Both the position numbers and the translations under genes were made by a program. This document shows positions 7,679 to 15,511 of a stretch of 49,531 nucleotides of DNA, in pieces. The notes under the pieces were generated by a model, which worked only from the letters and a program-made list of their open reading frames with translations, did not search any database and was not told the origin of the DNA. The stretch comes from Gammaproteobacteria bacterium. GTDB lineage: Bacteria; Pseudomonadota; Gammaproteobacteria; Pseudomonadales; Pseudohongiellaceae. Numbering within the stretch: the first letter of the stretch is position 1; each line of letters opens with the position of its first letter. The stretch spans positions 1 through 49,531 of the forward strand of contig JAPKAI010000012.1 in assembly GCA_028825335.1 (NCBI GenBank). Direction: 5' to 3'.

Positions 7679-8701
7679 ATGACACAGATCATATCCTCTA
7701 AAGCGCTACTCCTCGGCATTGTGCTGTTAGCGCAGCTGATCGTAGGGCAAGTCGCTGCTCAGAATGCCAGTGGGTTAGTGCCGGTAGCGGCGCCGATTCC
7801 TCCCGGGCTAGAAACCGTTGAATTCTTCAGTCCAGCCGTAGATCGGCGGATGAAGTTCGATATCGTCTTGCCCGAAGGCTATTACCAGGGCGATGCGCAG
7901 TATCCTGTTCTCTATCTGTTGCATGGTTACATGCAAAATTATACGGTATGGGGGAGAAATTTGGCGGCAGCATTCTATGCGCGCGAATTGAATGATTTAA
8001 TCGTTGTATTACCCGACGCGGGTAATAGTTGGTTTATCAATTATGCGTCCAGCATCCAGGGGCAGACGAACAATTGGGAAGACTACATTGTCAATGATGT
8101 AATCGGCCAGGTGGATAAGCGTTATCGCACGGAACCAAGACGTGAAGGTCGAGCAATCGCTGGTCTGTCGATGGGTGGCTTTGGAGCCTACTCTATGGGC
8201 CTTCGGAACAGCGAACTATTTGTCTCTATCGGAAGCACCAGTGGCGCCTTGGGCCATGCGCGTGCGGCTGCTGCTGCAATCCGCGCTGGCGCGAATCGCG
8301 AATCTGGTCCAACAGATCCGCAGCGTCAAGCCCGGATCGATGAGGCAGATGCTTTTATCTCGAAGATTATCGATATACCGGGTTTTAGCACGCAGGGCGA
8401 GCGCACACCGAAGGGAGTCGATTTCGCAACAGCTGAGCAGGCCGAAGCCTACGACCCTTTTGCGATTATCTATGAGGTGCCCAGAAGTCAGATGCCGCAC
8501 ATCTATATGGATTCTGGAACCGAAGATGGCCTAGTGCAAGTAGCACGAGAGATGGCTCAGTTATTGATGCTAAATAATGTGCCGTTTGACTATATGCAGA
8601 ATCATGGAACGCATAACTCCGAATATTGGCGCCGCTCCATCGGTCATATGATGACAATCCAGAACGAAGTTATGCAGCGCGCCTTAGGCAAGAGGCCTTA
8701 G
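7679..8701 (+). CDS. Exported esterase, alpha/beta-hydrolase (esterase D-like)
   Basis: A 340-residue secreted hydrolase of the putative-esterase family (S-formylglutathione-hydrolase/feruloyl-esterase-like). The signal peptide ends near QVAAQ (residue about 28). The core shows YPVLYLLHGYMQNYTVW (oxyanion region), the nucleophile elbow GLSMGG with Ser164, and a C-terminal GTHNSEYWRRS in which His312 is the likely catalytic base. The acid is probably the Asp of MDSGTEDG. Family members cleave carboxylic esters such as acetyl, feruloyl or tributyrin substrates; the substrate here is not predictable. A broken phytanoyl-CoA-dioxygenase-like gene follows after five bases. Confidence 0.9.
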   Translation: MTQIISSKALLLGIVLLAQLIVGQVAAQNASGLVPVAAPIPPGLETVEFFSPAVDRRMKFDIVLPEGYYQGDAQYPVLYLLHGYMQNYTVWGRNLAAAFYARELNDLIVVLPDAGNSWFINYASSIQGQTNNWEDYIVNDVIGQVDKRYRTEPRREGRAIAGLSMGGFGAYSMGLRNSELFVSIGSTSGALGHARAAAAAIRAGANRESGPTDPQRQARIDEADAFISKIIDIPGFSTQGERTPKGVDFATAEQAEAYDPFAIIYEVPRSQMPHIYMDSGTEDGLVQVAREMAQLLMLNNVPFDYMQNHGTHNSEYWRRSIGHMMTIQNEVMQRALGKRP

Positions 8702-8706
8702 TAGAA

Positions 8707-8990
8707 ATGGGAAAAGAAAGCACAAAAAAAAGTAGCGATGCTGTTTTATCTGAGTTTCAGGTAGCCGAGTTCCATGAGCGTGGTTACCTAATTGCAGATT
8801 TTGATCTCGACGAGTCCATGCTCGATAGCATCAAGGGAAAACTTCAGCCGCTCTATCCTGAAGACTATCAGCAGAACCCGACACTCCCATAGCAAGAATT
8901 CAAGACGGTTGGAAGATGGTAGACGAAGTCAGGCAGCTGGCGAGAGATCTAGCAATACAAGTGGATGATTTTCCCGTCGATCAATTCTAG
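8707..8990 (+). pseudogene. Phytanoyl-CoA dioxygenase-like remnant, frameshifted and truncated
   Basis: ATG 8707 opens a frame reading SEFQVAEFHERGYLIADFDL and further to NPTLP, ending at TAG 8890-8892. Another frame picks up at once with ARIQDGWKMVDEVRQLARDL and ends at TAG 8988-8990. Together they resemble the first 90 or so residues of PhyH-family Fe(II)/2-oxoglutarate dioxygenases: an N-terminal helix with the FHERGYL start, then the RIQDGW segment. The catalytic HxD...H region is absent. The gene has therefore lost both its reading frame and its 3' two-thirds. Confidence 0.7.
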
Positions 8991-9023
8991 CTGTTCAGCG
9001 TTGAGGGGTAGTAATCGATTCCT

Positions 9024-9815
9024 CTAGTCAAACTTAATCTCGTCTTCATCATGGACGTTGCCAATCTGTCTGGCGTCGACCATAGCCTGCAGTGAGCTAG
9101 ACTGAAACTCGCGGCGATAGAGTACGAATATGACTACTGCGCAGGCAACTATGAAGAACCAATCGTTAATAAACCAGGCAAGTGCGGCCATAGCGAAGTA
9201 ATAAGCGCGTATTCCGTAGTTGTAGCTGTGCGCCGCGCGGTCCAGCACCTTCGCCACCGCTTTAAAATCACGAGGCACTGCTTGCGCCTGATATTCTTCG
9301 TTACCCTTGTAATATCTGACCGTATTGAAGGATGAGCCAAACAGGATAAAACAAAATCCATACTGGCGCAGCGCCCAGCTAAAGGTGAAGAAGCCATACA
9401 CAAAGATAAAAATCATCAATAGCAATTTCATCTGGACGATTTCGAGGGGAACATCATCGACGAACTGGAGCGATGACATATCCATGAAGCCTTCGCTGGC
9501 TGCGCTGAGCACGGTAACAAGACTTGCTAATATGAGTAAGGAAGTCGAGGCCATGAATGAGACCTGCCGCTCCAAGCTGCCGAGTAAATCGGAATCTACC
9601 TCGCTCATACCGCTCTTCGAGAGCTTCAGCACCCATTCCTTACGATAGCGATACAGCACGCTTGAGAGGCTATTTCGCTTCTTCGCCTGCTTGCGGGCGA
9701 ATAGGCTATAGCCTAGCCAGCAGGCGAGAAACCAGAAGAAACTAAATATGTCGAGAGGGGATATGGATATGTCCATGGCGCGCAGCTTACTGACCCAGAT
9801 ATCGAATTGCAACAT
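9024..9815 (-). CDS. DUF599 family membrane protein
   Basis: A 263-residue inner-membrane protein. Hydrophobic segments lie near residues 20-38, 88-107, 129-152 and 210-238. The signature WLGYSLFARKQAKKR near the start, the central helix pair, and DRAAHSYNYGIRAYYFAMA agree with DUF599. A second in-frame ATG (9776, residue 14) gives an equally good start. Function is unknown. It is divergent from the ABC ATPase gene, with about 100 bases between them. Confidence 0.85.
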   Translation of the reverse strand: MLQFDIWVSKLRAMDISISPLDIFSFFWFLACWLGYSLFARKQAKKRNSLSSVLYRYRKEWVLKLSKSGMSEVDSDLLGSLERQVSFMASTSLLILASLVTVLSAASEGFMDMSSLQFVDDVPLEIVQMKLLLMIFIFVYGFFTFSWALRQYGFCFILFGSSFNTVRYYKGNEEYQAQAVPRDFKAVAKVLDRAAHSYNYGIRAYYFAMAALAWFINDWFFIVACAVVIFVLYRREFQSSSLQAMVDARQIGNVHDEDEIKFD

Positions 9816-9915
9816 TGTGCCCTAAATCTGTGCACTTATTTTCGGTAGATGCAGGAATTCTCCCGGCTTGCATCAGGGTAGGAAACTTAGCAACGACTGT
9901 GGCAACATCGCACTC

Positions 9916-11433
9916 ATGCAAACACTAGTTTCAATAGACAATGCGCAATGCCGCGTGACGAGACAAGCTCTGTTGGCGATAGAGCATTTTGCTATCGAGC
10001 CGGGCCAGCATTGGTGTTTGTTCGGGCCAAATGGCTGCGGAAAGACCCTTCTGGCTAATCTATTAGCCGGTAAGCGCCTCGAATCTGGCAATTATGTCAG
10101 CTATGGTCCAAATTTTGATCCTGCACTTGATCTGCATATCGTTTCCTTCGAGGAGCAGCAGCGCCTCTGGGCGAGAGATAATCGGCTCGATATCAGTGAA
10201 TTCAGCGGTGACGCGCAGGACAAAGGGACTGTTGTTGAAGATCTAATTCGCGCGTCTCGCTCGAAGCAGAGCCAGAACGATGTATTACTCGCAGACCTAA
10301 TTGAACAGCTCGCTCTCGCAGAGGTATTGAGTAAGGGTATTAGATTTCTATCGTCGGGACAGATTCGCAAGGTGCTCATTGCCCGTTCCCTGTATGCCTA
10401 TCGTGACGGCTTGCCGCAGTTACTTATTCTGGATGATCCTCTCGAGAGTATTGATCGAGATTCTAGGGAGCAGATCAGAAGCACGATTGAAAAATCCATG
10501 AGCGCGCAGTTCAGTAGCCTGCATTTGTGCAGGCGGCGACAGGATATCTTGCCGGGCGTGAGCCATATGGCAGTCATGCAGCGTAATAGCACGCGCATGC
10601 AAATAGATAGGCAGGGCTCGCTGGCAGAAGTATTGAAGACTTCAGAGTTTGCGGATGTCGGTGTTGTCGGAATCGAGGCCACTGCGAACCTGGATGCGCT
10701 TTTTCCTCACGAAACTCCGATAAGGAAGTGCAGTGAAGAACTAATCCGACTGGAGGACGTGCAGGCCAGTTATGGCGATAGCAAGGTCCTTGTCGATGTA
10801 AACTGGATCATGACTGGCCGAGACCACGTTGTAATAGAGGGTCCCAACGGCAGCGGAAAATCGACATTGCTCTCTCTAATCGATGGGGAGAATCACAAGG
10901 GCTATGGGCAGCAGGTTTTTCTATTCGGTCGCCTAAAAGGAAGTGGCGAAACGATATGGGAAACCAAGAAGCACTTCGGCATCGTCTCGAACGAGTTACA
11001 TAACAAATATGTTAGGGGCTGGAGAGTACTAGACGTAGTGGTTTCCGGCTTCTTCGACTCGGTTGGCCTGTATGACGAGAGTGGCACGGCAGAGGTTGAT
11101 CTAGCGAGGCGCTGGATCGCAGCGCTTGGACTGGAGCAATGGGAGAAGCAGTATTATCACGAGATATCTTTTGGTCAGCAACGGCTAGTCTTGCTTGCCC
11201 GGGCGATGGTCAAGAAGCCCCGCATACTTATTTTGGATGAGCCCTGTGTAGGTCTGGATGACTTTCATCGTCAATTGATACTTAGAGTGTTAGATGCGAT
11301 TGCAGAAAGGTCGCTGACCAATATTCTGTATGTGACGCACGTGGCTGATGAGCAGCCAAGTTGCATCAATCAGGTCCTGCGTTTTAAAGAGCAGGACGGC
11401 GGTGGGTTCAGTGTTGAACAGGTCGATTCTTAG
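9916..11433 (+). CDS. Tandem ABC ATPase, ModF/PhrA-like
   Basis: A 505-residue cytoplasmic protein with two ABC nucleotide-binding domains and no membrane segments. I chose ATG 9916; a TTG at 9868 would add 16 residues. Domain 1 has Walker A GPNGCGKT, signature LSSGQIRKV and Walker B LLILDDP. Domain 2 has GPNGSGKS, ISFGQQRLVLLARAM and ILILDEPCVGLDD. In the first domain the signature starts LSSGQ and the Walker B glutamate is replaced by Asp (LILDDP), while the second is canonical. The order and length match E. coli ModF, sometimes called photorepair protein PhrA. The real role of that family is unclear: molybdate-linked or soluble-ATPase functions have been proposed. Confidence 0.85.
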   Translation: MQTLVSIDNAQCRVTRQALLAIEHFAIEPGQHWCLFGPNGCGKTLLANLLAGKRLESGNYVSYGPNFDPALDLHIVSFEEQQRLWARDNRLDISEFSGDAQDKGTVVEDLIRASRSKQSQNDVLLADLIEQLALAEVLSKGIRFLSSGQIRKVLIARSLYAYRDGLPQLLILDDPLESIDRDSREQIRSTIEKSMSAQFSSLHLCRRRQDILPGVSHMAVMQRNSTRMQIDRQGSLAEVLKTSEFADVGVVGIEATANLDALFPHETPIRKCSEELIRLEDVQASYGDSKVLVDVNWIMTGRDHVVIEGPNGSGKSTLLSLIDGENHKGYGQQVFLFGRLKGSGETIWETKKHFGIVSNELHNKYVRGWRVLDVVVSGFFDSVGLYDESGTAEVDLARRWIAALGLEQWEKQYYHEISFGQQRLVLLARAMVKKPRILILDEPCVGLDDFHRQLILRVLDAIAERSLTNILYVTHVADEQPSCINQVLRFKEQDGGGFSVEQVDS

Positions 11434-11513
11434 GGTCGCTTAAAACTCAAGCGCTACTTAGAACCGAATGCTATTTTCCAGTTAGCGTACGAGCCGTTGT
11501 CTTGAGAATTCAG

Positions 11514-11945
11514 TTAAGTTCGAATGTAACTCTCGAGCTGCTCTATTGTCGTTTGCTGCACCGAAATTACATCTTTCACTAGATCGCCGATAGAAACCAC
11601 CCCGACTACAGTTGTGTCATCTACGATAGGAAGGTGGCGGATATGATGCCTGGTCATTACCTCTAATGCGTTTTGCACGCTATCAGTGGGGGCTACGGTG
11701 ATGACATTCGAACTCATGATCTCGCCGACAAGGGTCTTCTTGGAACTGCGTCCTTTAAGGATCACCTCTCGCGCATAGTCCCGCTCCGAGATGATGCCTT
11801 CAAGTTTGGCACCGTCCATAACCAGTAAAGCGCCGGCGCGCTTATTCGCCATGACTTGAATCGCTTCGAAGACGGTATTGGTCGGTGGGACAGACCAGAT
11901 ATCGTCATTCTCTTTCTGCTTTAGTATCTGCTGTAGTGTGTGCAT
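11514..11945 (-). CDS. Tandem CBS-domain protein
   Basis: A 143-residue soluble protein made of two CBS motifs (about residues 8-70 and 75-138), which pair into a Bateman module that binds adenosyl nucleotides such as AMP, ATP or SAM. Marks are MANKRAGALLVMDGAKLEGI, the SERDYAREVILKGR linker, and HHIRHLPIVDDTTVVGVVSI. Stand-alone proteins of this type act as energy sensors or regulators of partner enzymes. An AGGAGT lies just before the ATG, a strong ribosome site. It is transcribed away from a broken lipoprotein gene and converges on the ABC ATPase. Confidence 0.92.
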   Translation of the reverse strand: MHTLQQILKQKENDDIWSVPPTNTVFEAIQVMANKRAGALLVMDGAKLEGIISERDYAREVILKGRSSKKTLVGEIMSSNVITVAPTDSVQNALEVMTRHHIRHLPIVDDTTVVGVVSIGDLVKDVISVQQTTIEQLESYIRT

Positions 11946-11970
11946 CGTTCACTCCTAGTAAGTGTAACGA

Positions 11971-12550
11971 CTAATTTACCCGAGACAGAGAAATGCTGGC
12001 GAAGCCTGAATTATTACCATAGAAGCCATAACTATCATTAACAAACAGGGTGAGTTTGCCGTCACAAGTTGCGACGAAGTTGTAACTACCACTAGCTTCA
12101 TCAAAAGTTAGATCGGGAATTCCGACCAAACTGCTACGTTTGCAGTTTGCCTGCAGTAGCATCAATTCGAACCAATTATGTTCTCTGGATCGTTTCAGCA
12201 ATGAAACCGCTTGGAGTGGCATCACGCTGTCGACAAAACCGTACTAATTCAGAGCTTGCTCTTATTCATTCTTATCGATAGTGCTGTCCACCCAGTTACT
12301 AAGTAGGTTTATTTTAAGTTCATACTACACACTCGCCTGTATACCAACTTCAGTATCGAAGTTTGGAATATTAGTGAAAAATTGCAGCGTGCTCGCTTCA
12401 CCAGGCATCAATACCTCACTTGGCTGCGCGTCACCGAGAGACATCCTGCCGGGAATCGTGCAGGAAGTCAGTGAAACGTTGGCAAGCAGGGCGACTAGTA
12501 TCTTTAATTTCTTCCAGTGTACTTATCTTCTGAGTTAGTTCTGACTTCAT
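11971..12550 (-). pseudogene. Decayed lipoprotein with three in-frame stops
   Basis: One minus-strand frame reads WKKLKILVALLANVSLTSC (signal and lipobox LTSC), then PSEVLMPGEASTLQFFTNIP and NFDTEVGIQASV. It meets TAG (12327-12325), reads YELKINLLSNWVDSTIDKNE, meets TAA (12264-12262), reads EQALN, meets TAG (12246-12244), then runs open through LKRSREHNWFELMLLQ to a C-terminal FVNDSYGFYGNNSGFASISL. The end resembles a galactose-binding/PA-IL-like sugar-lectin domain. The expected ATG (12550-12548) is one base out of frame, so a small indel also separates the start. All segments share one frame, which supports a single former lipoprotein of about 190 residues. Confidence 0.75.
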
Positions 12551-12652
12551 ACTACTCTCACACGATGCTTAGCTCAATTCATGATCGAAAGAATCGAATC
12601 GTAAGTGTTACTATCAGGAACAGGCAGGGTGATTTTTGAAAGAGGCAAGAAG

Positions 12653-13009
12653 ATGAAACAAATTCAGTGGGAGGATTTTCTGAAGGTCGAGCTTAGAGTG
12701 GGTACTATCATTGCGGCGGAAGACTTTCCCGAGGCGCGACGTCCTGCGTTCAAACTACAGGTAGATTTTGGCGAAGAGATTGGCATTAAGAAATCCAGCG
12801 CTCAGATTACGCAGCTCTATAAGAAGGAGGACCTAGTAGGGAAGCAGGTCATGGCGGTGGTGAATTTTCCAGCCAAGCAGATTGGTCCGATCATGTCTGA
12901 GTGTCTAGTGACTGGGTTCTATGACAAGGACGGTGCCGTGGTATTAGCCGTGCCGGACCCCTCGGTTCTGGGTACTGGCGATGTCACCAATGGTGAGCGC
13001 CTCGTCTAG
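12653..13009 (+). CDS. csaA: tRNA-binding protein CsaA
   Basis: A 118-residue OB-fold protein. ATG 12653 is chosen because AGAGGCAAGA precedes it and the protein then begins [19 protein letters not shown], typical of CsaA; reading from 12605 adds a non-homologous leader. The core [29 protein letters not shown] and the [20 protein letters not shown] block match CsaA and the C-terminal EMAP/Trbp111-like tRNA-binding domain. The family forms dimers and binds tRNA; a chaperone activity has been described for the Bacillus protein. Length is close to the usual 110 residues. Confidence 0.95.
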   Translation: MKQIQWEDFLKVELRVGTIIAAEDFPEARRPAFKLQVDFGEEIGIKKSSAQITQLYKKEDLVGKQVMAVVNFPAKQIGPIMSECLVTGFYDKDGAVVLAVPDPSVLGTGDVTNGERLV

Positions 13010-13146
13010 CTGCTAGATCGATCATACTCAAGTATTCAGAGAGTCAAAAAGTAGTGAAAGTGCGAAAGGGTCTTTTGCTATCTTCTTTGAAGTAGGTTGC
13101 TTAGAAAGTCGCGCAGACGATGGCTGCAACTATCGGAGCAAGCACT

Positions 13147-13458
13147 ATGAACAACTCGGTAAGAAACACGCTAGGGATATATAGTAGGTGTCATCATAGG
13201 CGGCGTAATAAATGGCGGCATCGTGGTGATTGGTCCCATGATTATTCCACCGCCCGGAGGTGTAGACATGAGCTCCGTGCAAGGCATGTATGCGGGCATA
13301 CACCTGTTGGTCCCGCTAAACTTCATTGCGCCATTTCTAGCCCGTGCTCTAGGTACATTCGCAGGCGCCTTCGAAGAATATCCGTCGCGACTTCAAACCA
13401 GGCCCACGGCTCAGCGCGCGGTACAAATAAACGGGCAGTATATGCGCTGCACTACCTC
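13147..13458 (+). pseudogene. Decayed small membrane protein
   Basis: ATG 13147 begins MNNSVRNTLG; the rest of the protein is read in another frame from about 13184: VGVIIGGVINGGIVVIGPMI, then IPPPGGVDMSSVQGM and LNFIAPFLARALGTFAGAF. The pattern (glycine-rich first helix, IPPPxGVDM loop, then an ALGT helix) is that of a family of about 130-residue, four-helix membrane proteins of unknown function. After GAF the family-like sequence stops. The last half of the gene seems deleted and replaced by the start of the DUF3291 remnant. At least one frameshift and one deletion are needed. Confidence 0.6.
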
Positions 13459-13956
13459 ATGAGCGGCTGGCAGCTTGCGCAACTCAATATCGCACACATG
13501 TTGGCACCAGCAGAATCATCATAACTCGCCGAGTTCTTTGCTAATCTAGATCGAATGAATGCGCTGGCAGATCAAGCTCCTGGCTTCGTGTGGAGATTGC
13601 AGGATAAACAGGGAGGCGCCACAAACCTTCACCCATTTGGTGAGGATGTACTAGTAAATATGTCGGTTTGGGTCGACATCGAGTCTGTGTATAACACTGT
13701 GTATCGTTCAGCCCATATTGAGATTATGGCCAAGAGAAAGTAGTAGTTCGAGATTTTGCGAGAAGCCTATTCAGTCTTGTGGTGGATACTTGTTGGTACG
13801 TTTCCAACAATGGGGCAAGCACAGGAAAAGCTGGAACTGCTAAGGATGAAGGATTCGAGCTTGGAGGCCTTTACTTTTAAGGACGCCTTCACAGCGCCCG
13901 AACACTTAGCCGTAGGTGACTCTTGGAGGTTAGTCATTTTGATGATCGTTGCTTAG
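13459..13956 (+). pseudogene. DUF3291 family gene with three in-frame stops
   Basis: A single frame from ATG 13459 covers the whole DUF3291 domain: MSGWQLAQLNIAHMLAPAES, then TAA 13522-13524, then LAEFFANLDRMNALADQAPG and later LVNMSVWVDIESVYNTVYRS. TAG TAG follows at 13741-13746, just where the family usually has a Trp, and the frame continues FEILREAYSVLWWILVG to the EAFTFKDAF end, stopping at TAG 13954-13956. Apart from the stops, length (165 codons) and sequence order are complete. It is therefore a recent pseudogene by nonsense mutation, or a gene that needs stop readthrough, which I think unlikely. Function of the family is unknown; it has a dimeric ferredoxin-like fold. Confidence 0.8.
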
Positions 13957-14043
13957 CAAGCTGAATCCATCCAAAATATTTTGAGAACTGGGCTGGCTAG
14001 TGGTAAAACAAGTTGCGGCTTACCGCAAACAAGAGAGTAAATA

Positions 14044-15039
14044 ATGAAAAGAACATCCCGACTATCTATTTCCATGTTGATTTTGACTAACCTGTTGCAC
14101 CAGGTTGCTCAAGGACAGGCCTATGAGCCGCCACGCACTGTCAACGGCAAGCCAGACCTCCAGGGCACTTGGAGCAATGCATCCATTACCACCCTCGAGC
14201 GAAATGCGCGCTATATCGGATCAACTCTTAGCAACGACGAAGTGATTCGCGCTACCGATGATCATCCGCAGAACGTGCGTTTAGCGACGGATGACAATAT
14301 GGTCGCCGGCCAGCTGCCTGACGGCACTGATTTAGGTAGAGGTCGCGGCTATAATGCCTTCTGGATAGACCCCGGCACCAAGTTCGGCACCATCAATGGC
14401 GAACATCGTACCGCGTGGATCGTTGATCCCGCCGACGGCCGTATCCCCTATAACGACACAGGGCGTGCTCGAAAAGCGCTGCTCAGAGCAAAAAATTCCA
14501 GCTTCGATGGCCCGGAGACAAGACCGCTAGCCGAGCGCTGTATTAGCACCGGGCTGCGCACGGGGCCCCCTATGATCAATGGCCTCTACAACAATAACTA
14601 CGAATTTGTGCAGACTGAAGATTACATAGTCTTGCGCACAGAAATGATCAGCCATGCGCGCATCATTCCCATCAATTCTGAACACAAGATGGCAGCCTTA
14701 GCTCCCATGTTCGGAGAGTCTGTCGCGCATTGGGACGGGGACACTCTAGTGGTGGAGACTACAAACTTCAGTCTAATGCAGGAAGAGGCGGCTATTAGTC
14801 TAACCACTAGTGGGCAGGTGGTAGAGCGGTTCACCCGAGTATCTGAGGAACAAATCATCTACCAATTCACCGTCGATGACCCTGAGTATTATTCGCAGTC
14901 CTGGCATGGCGAGCTAAGTTTTCTTTCGACGCCGAGTAAGGTCTATGAATTTGCCTGCCACGAAGGAAATTATGCGATGAGTGGAATTTTGGCTGGAGCG
15001 CGACGAGCGGAACACGATCAGCAGCAGACGGCACAATAG
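14044..15039 (+). CDS. Exported protein of unknown function, GKPDLQGTW type
   Basis: A 331-residue secreted protein: signal peptide to about residue 25 (ending VAQGQA), then PRTVNGKPDLQGTWSNASIT. The GKPDLxGxW start marks a family of exported proteins that is often present in several copies in soil Acidobacteria and marine gammaproteobacteria. Two later conserved patches are ERCISTGLRTGPPMINGLYN and ESVAHWDGDTLVVETTNFS. These suggest a lipocalin-like or beta-rich extracellular domain. No catalytic motif is recognised. It is followed after ten bases by an ACT-domain gene and then penicillin acylase. Confidence 0.8.
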   Translation: MKRTSRLSISMLILTNLLHQVAQGQAYEPPRTVNGKPDLQGTWSNASITTLERNARYIGSTLSNDEVIRATDDHPQNVRLATDDNMVAGQLPDGTDLGRGRGYNAFWIDPGTKFGTINGEHRTAWIVDPADGRIPYNDTGRARKALLRAKNSSFDGPETRPLAERCISTGLRTGPPMINGLYNNNYEFVQTEDYIVLRTEMISHARIIPINSEHKMAALAPMFGESVAHWDGDTLVVETTNFSLMQEEAAISLTTSGQVVERFTRVSEEQIIYQFTVDDPEYYSQSWHGELSFLSTPSKVYEFACHEGNYAMSGILAGARRAEHDQQQTAQ

Positions 15040-15049
15040 AGAGAGTTCA

Positions 15050-15442
15050 ATGGCGGGTGAAGAAAACCTAGAAAAATTGCTTGTTCTATTGCAGCCGAGC
15101 TTGCTTCTCGGCGACTTCGTATTTTGTACATCAGCTAATCTGAAATACGGTGACTTTGCTGAATGGAAGCCGATTGCGTCTTATCGAGAAGAAGAGGGAC
15201 TGACTCTCGTACTAGACAGACAAGCGGCTGACGACGCCGGCCTAGCTTATGATTCAGTATTTAATTGTATTACTCTAATGGTGCACTCCAGTCTCGATTC
15301 CGTAGGACTCACTGCTGCCGTCTCGGGTAAGTTAGCCGCGCACGGCATCAGTGCTAATATTATCGCTGGCTTCTATCACGACCATGTATTCGTGCCGAGG
15401 AATAAGGCGCAGCTAGCACTGCGGTTGCTCACTGAAATTTAG
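15050..15442 (+). CDS. ACT domain-containing protein (DUF2241-like)
   Basis: A 130-residue cytoplasmic protein from ATG 15050, preceded by AGAGAG; the reading from 14981 overlaps the previous gene and adds an unrelated leader. It has two halves of ACT type: residues about 5-58 with SLLLGDFVFCTSA, and 60-130 with FNCITLMVHSSLDSVGLTAA, then ISANIIAGFYHDHVFVP. The HDHxFVP end is characteristic of the family annotated as ACT-domain or aspartokinase-like regulators. A small-molecule-binding role is expected, but no ligand is known. Confidence 0.88.
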   Translation: MAGEENLEKLLVLLQPSLLLGDFVFCTSANLKYGDFAEWKPIASYREEEGLTLVLDRQAADDAGLAYDSVFNCITLMVHSSLDSVGLTAAVSGKLAAHGISANIIAGFYHDHVFVPRNKAQLALRLLTEI

Positions 15443-15511
15443 ATTTACGCTCAATCGTTATAGAACGCACAAAATTTTAAAAATATTTAACAAGACTAAA
15501 GGTGATTCACT

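Noticed and set aside
12281-12538. Plus-strand open frame of 85 codons.
   Set aside because: It is antisense to the decayed lipoprotein, has no ribosome site and no family-like pattern.
13120-13524. Plus-strand 134-codon frame starting MAATIGAST.
   Set aside because: Most of it is a wrong frame over the decayed membrane protein; only its last 21 codons belong to the DUF3291 frame.
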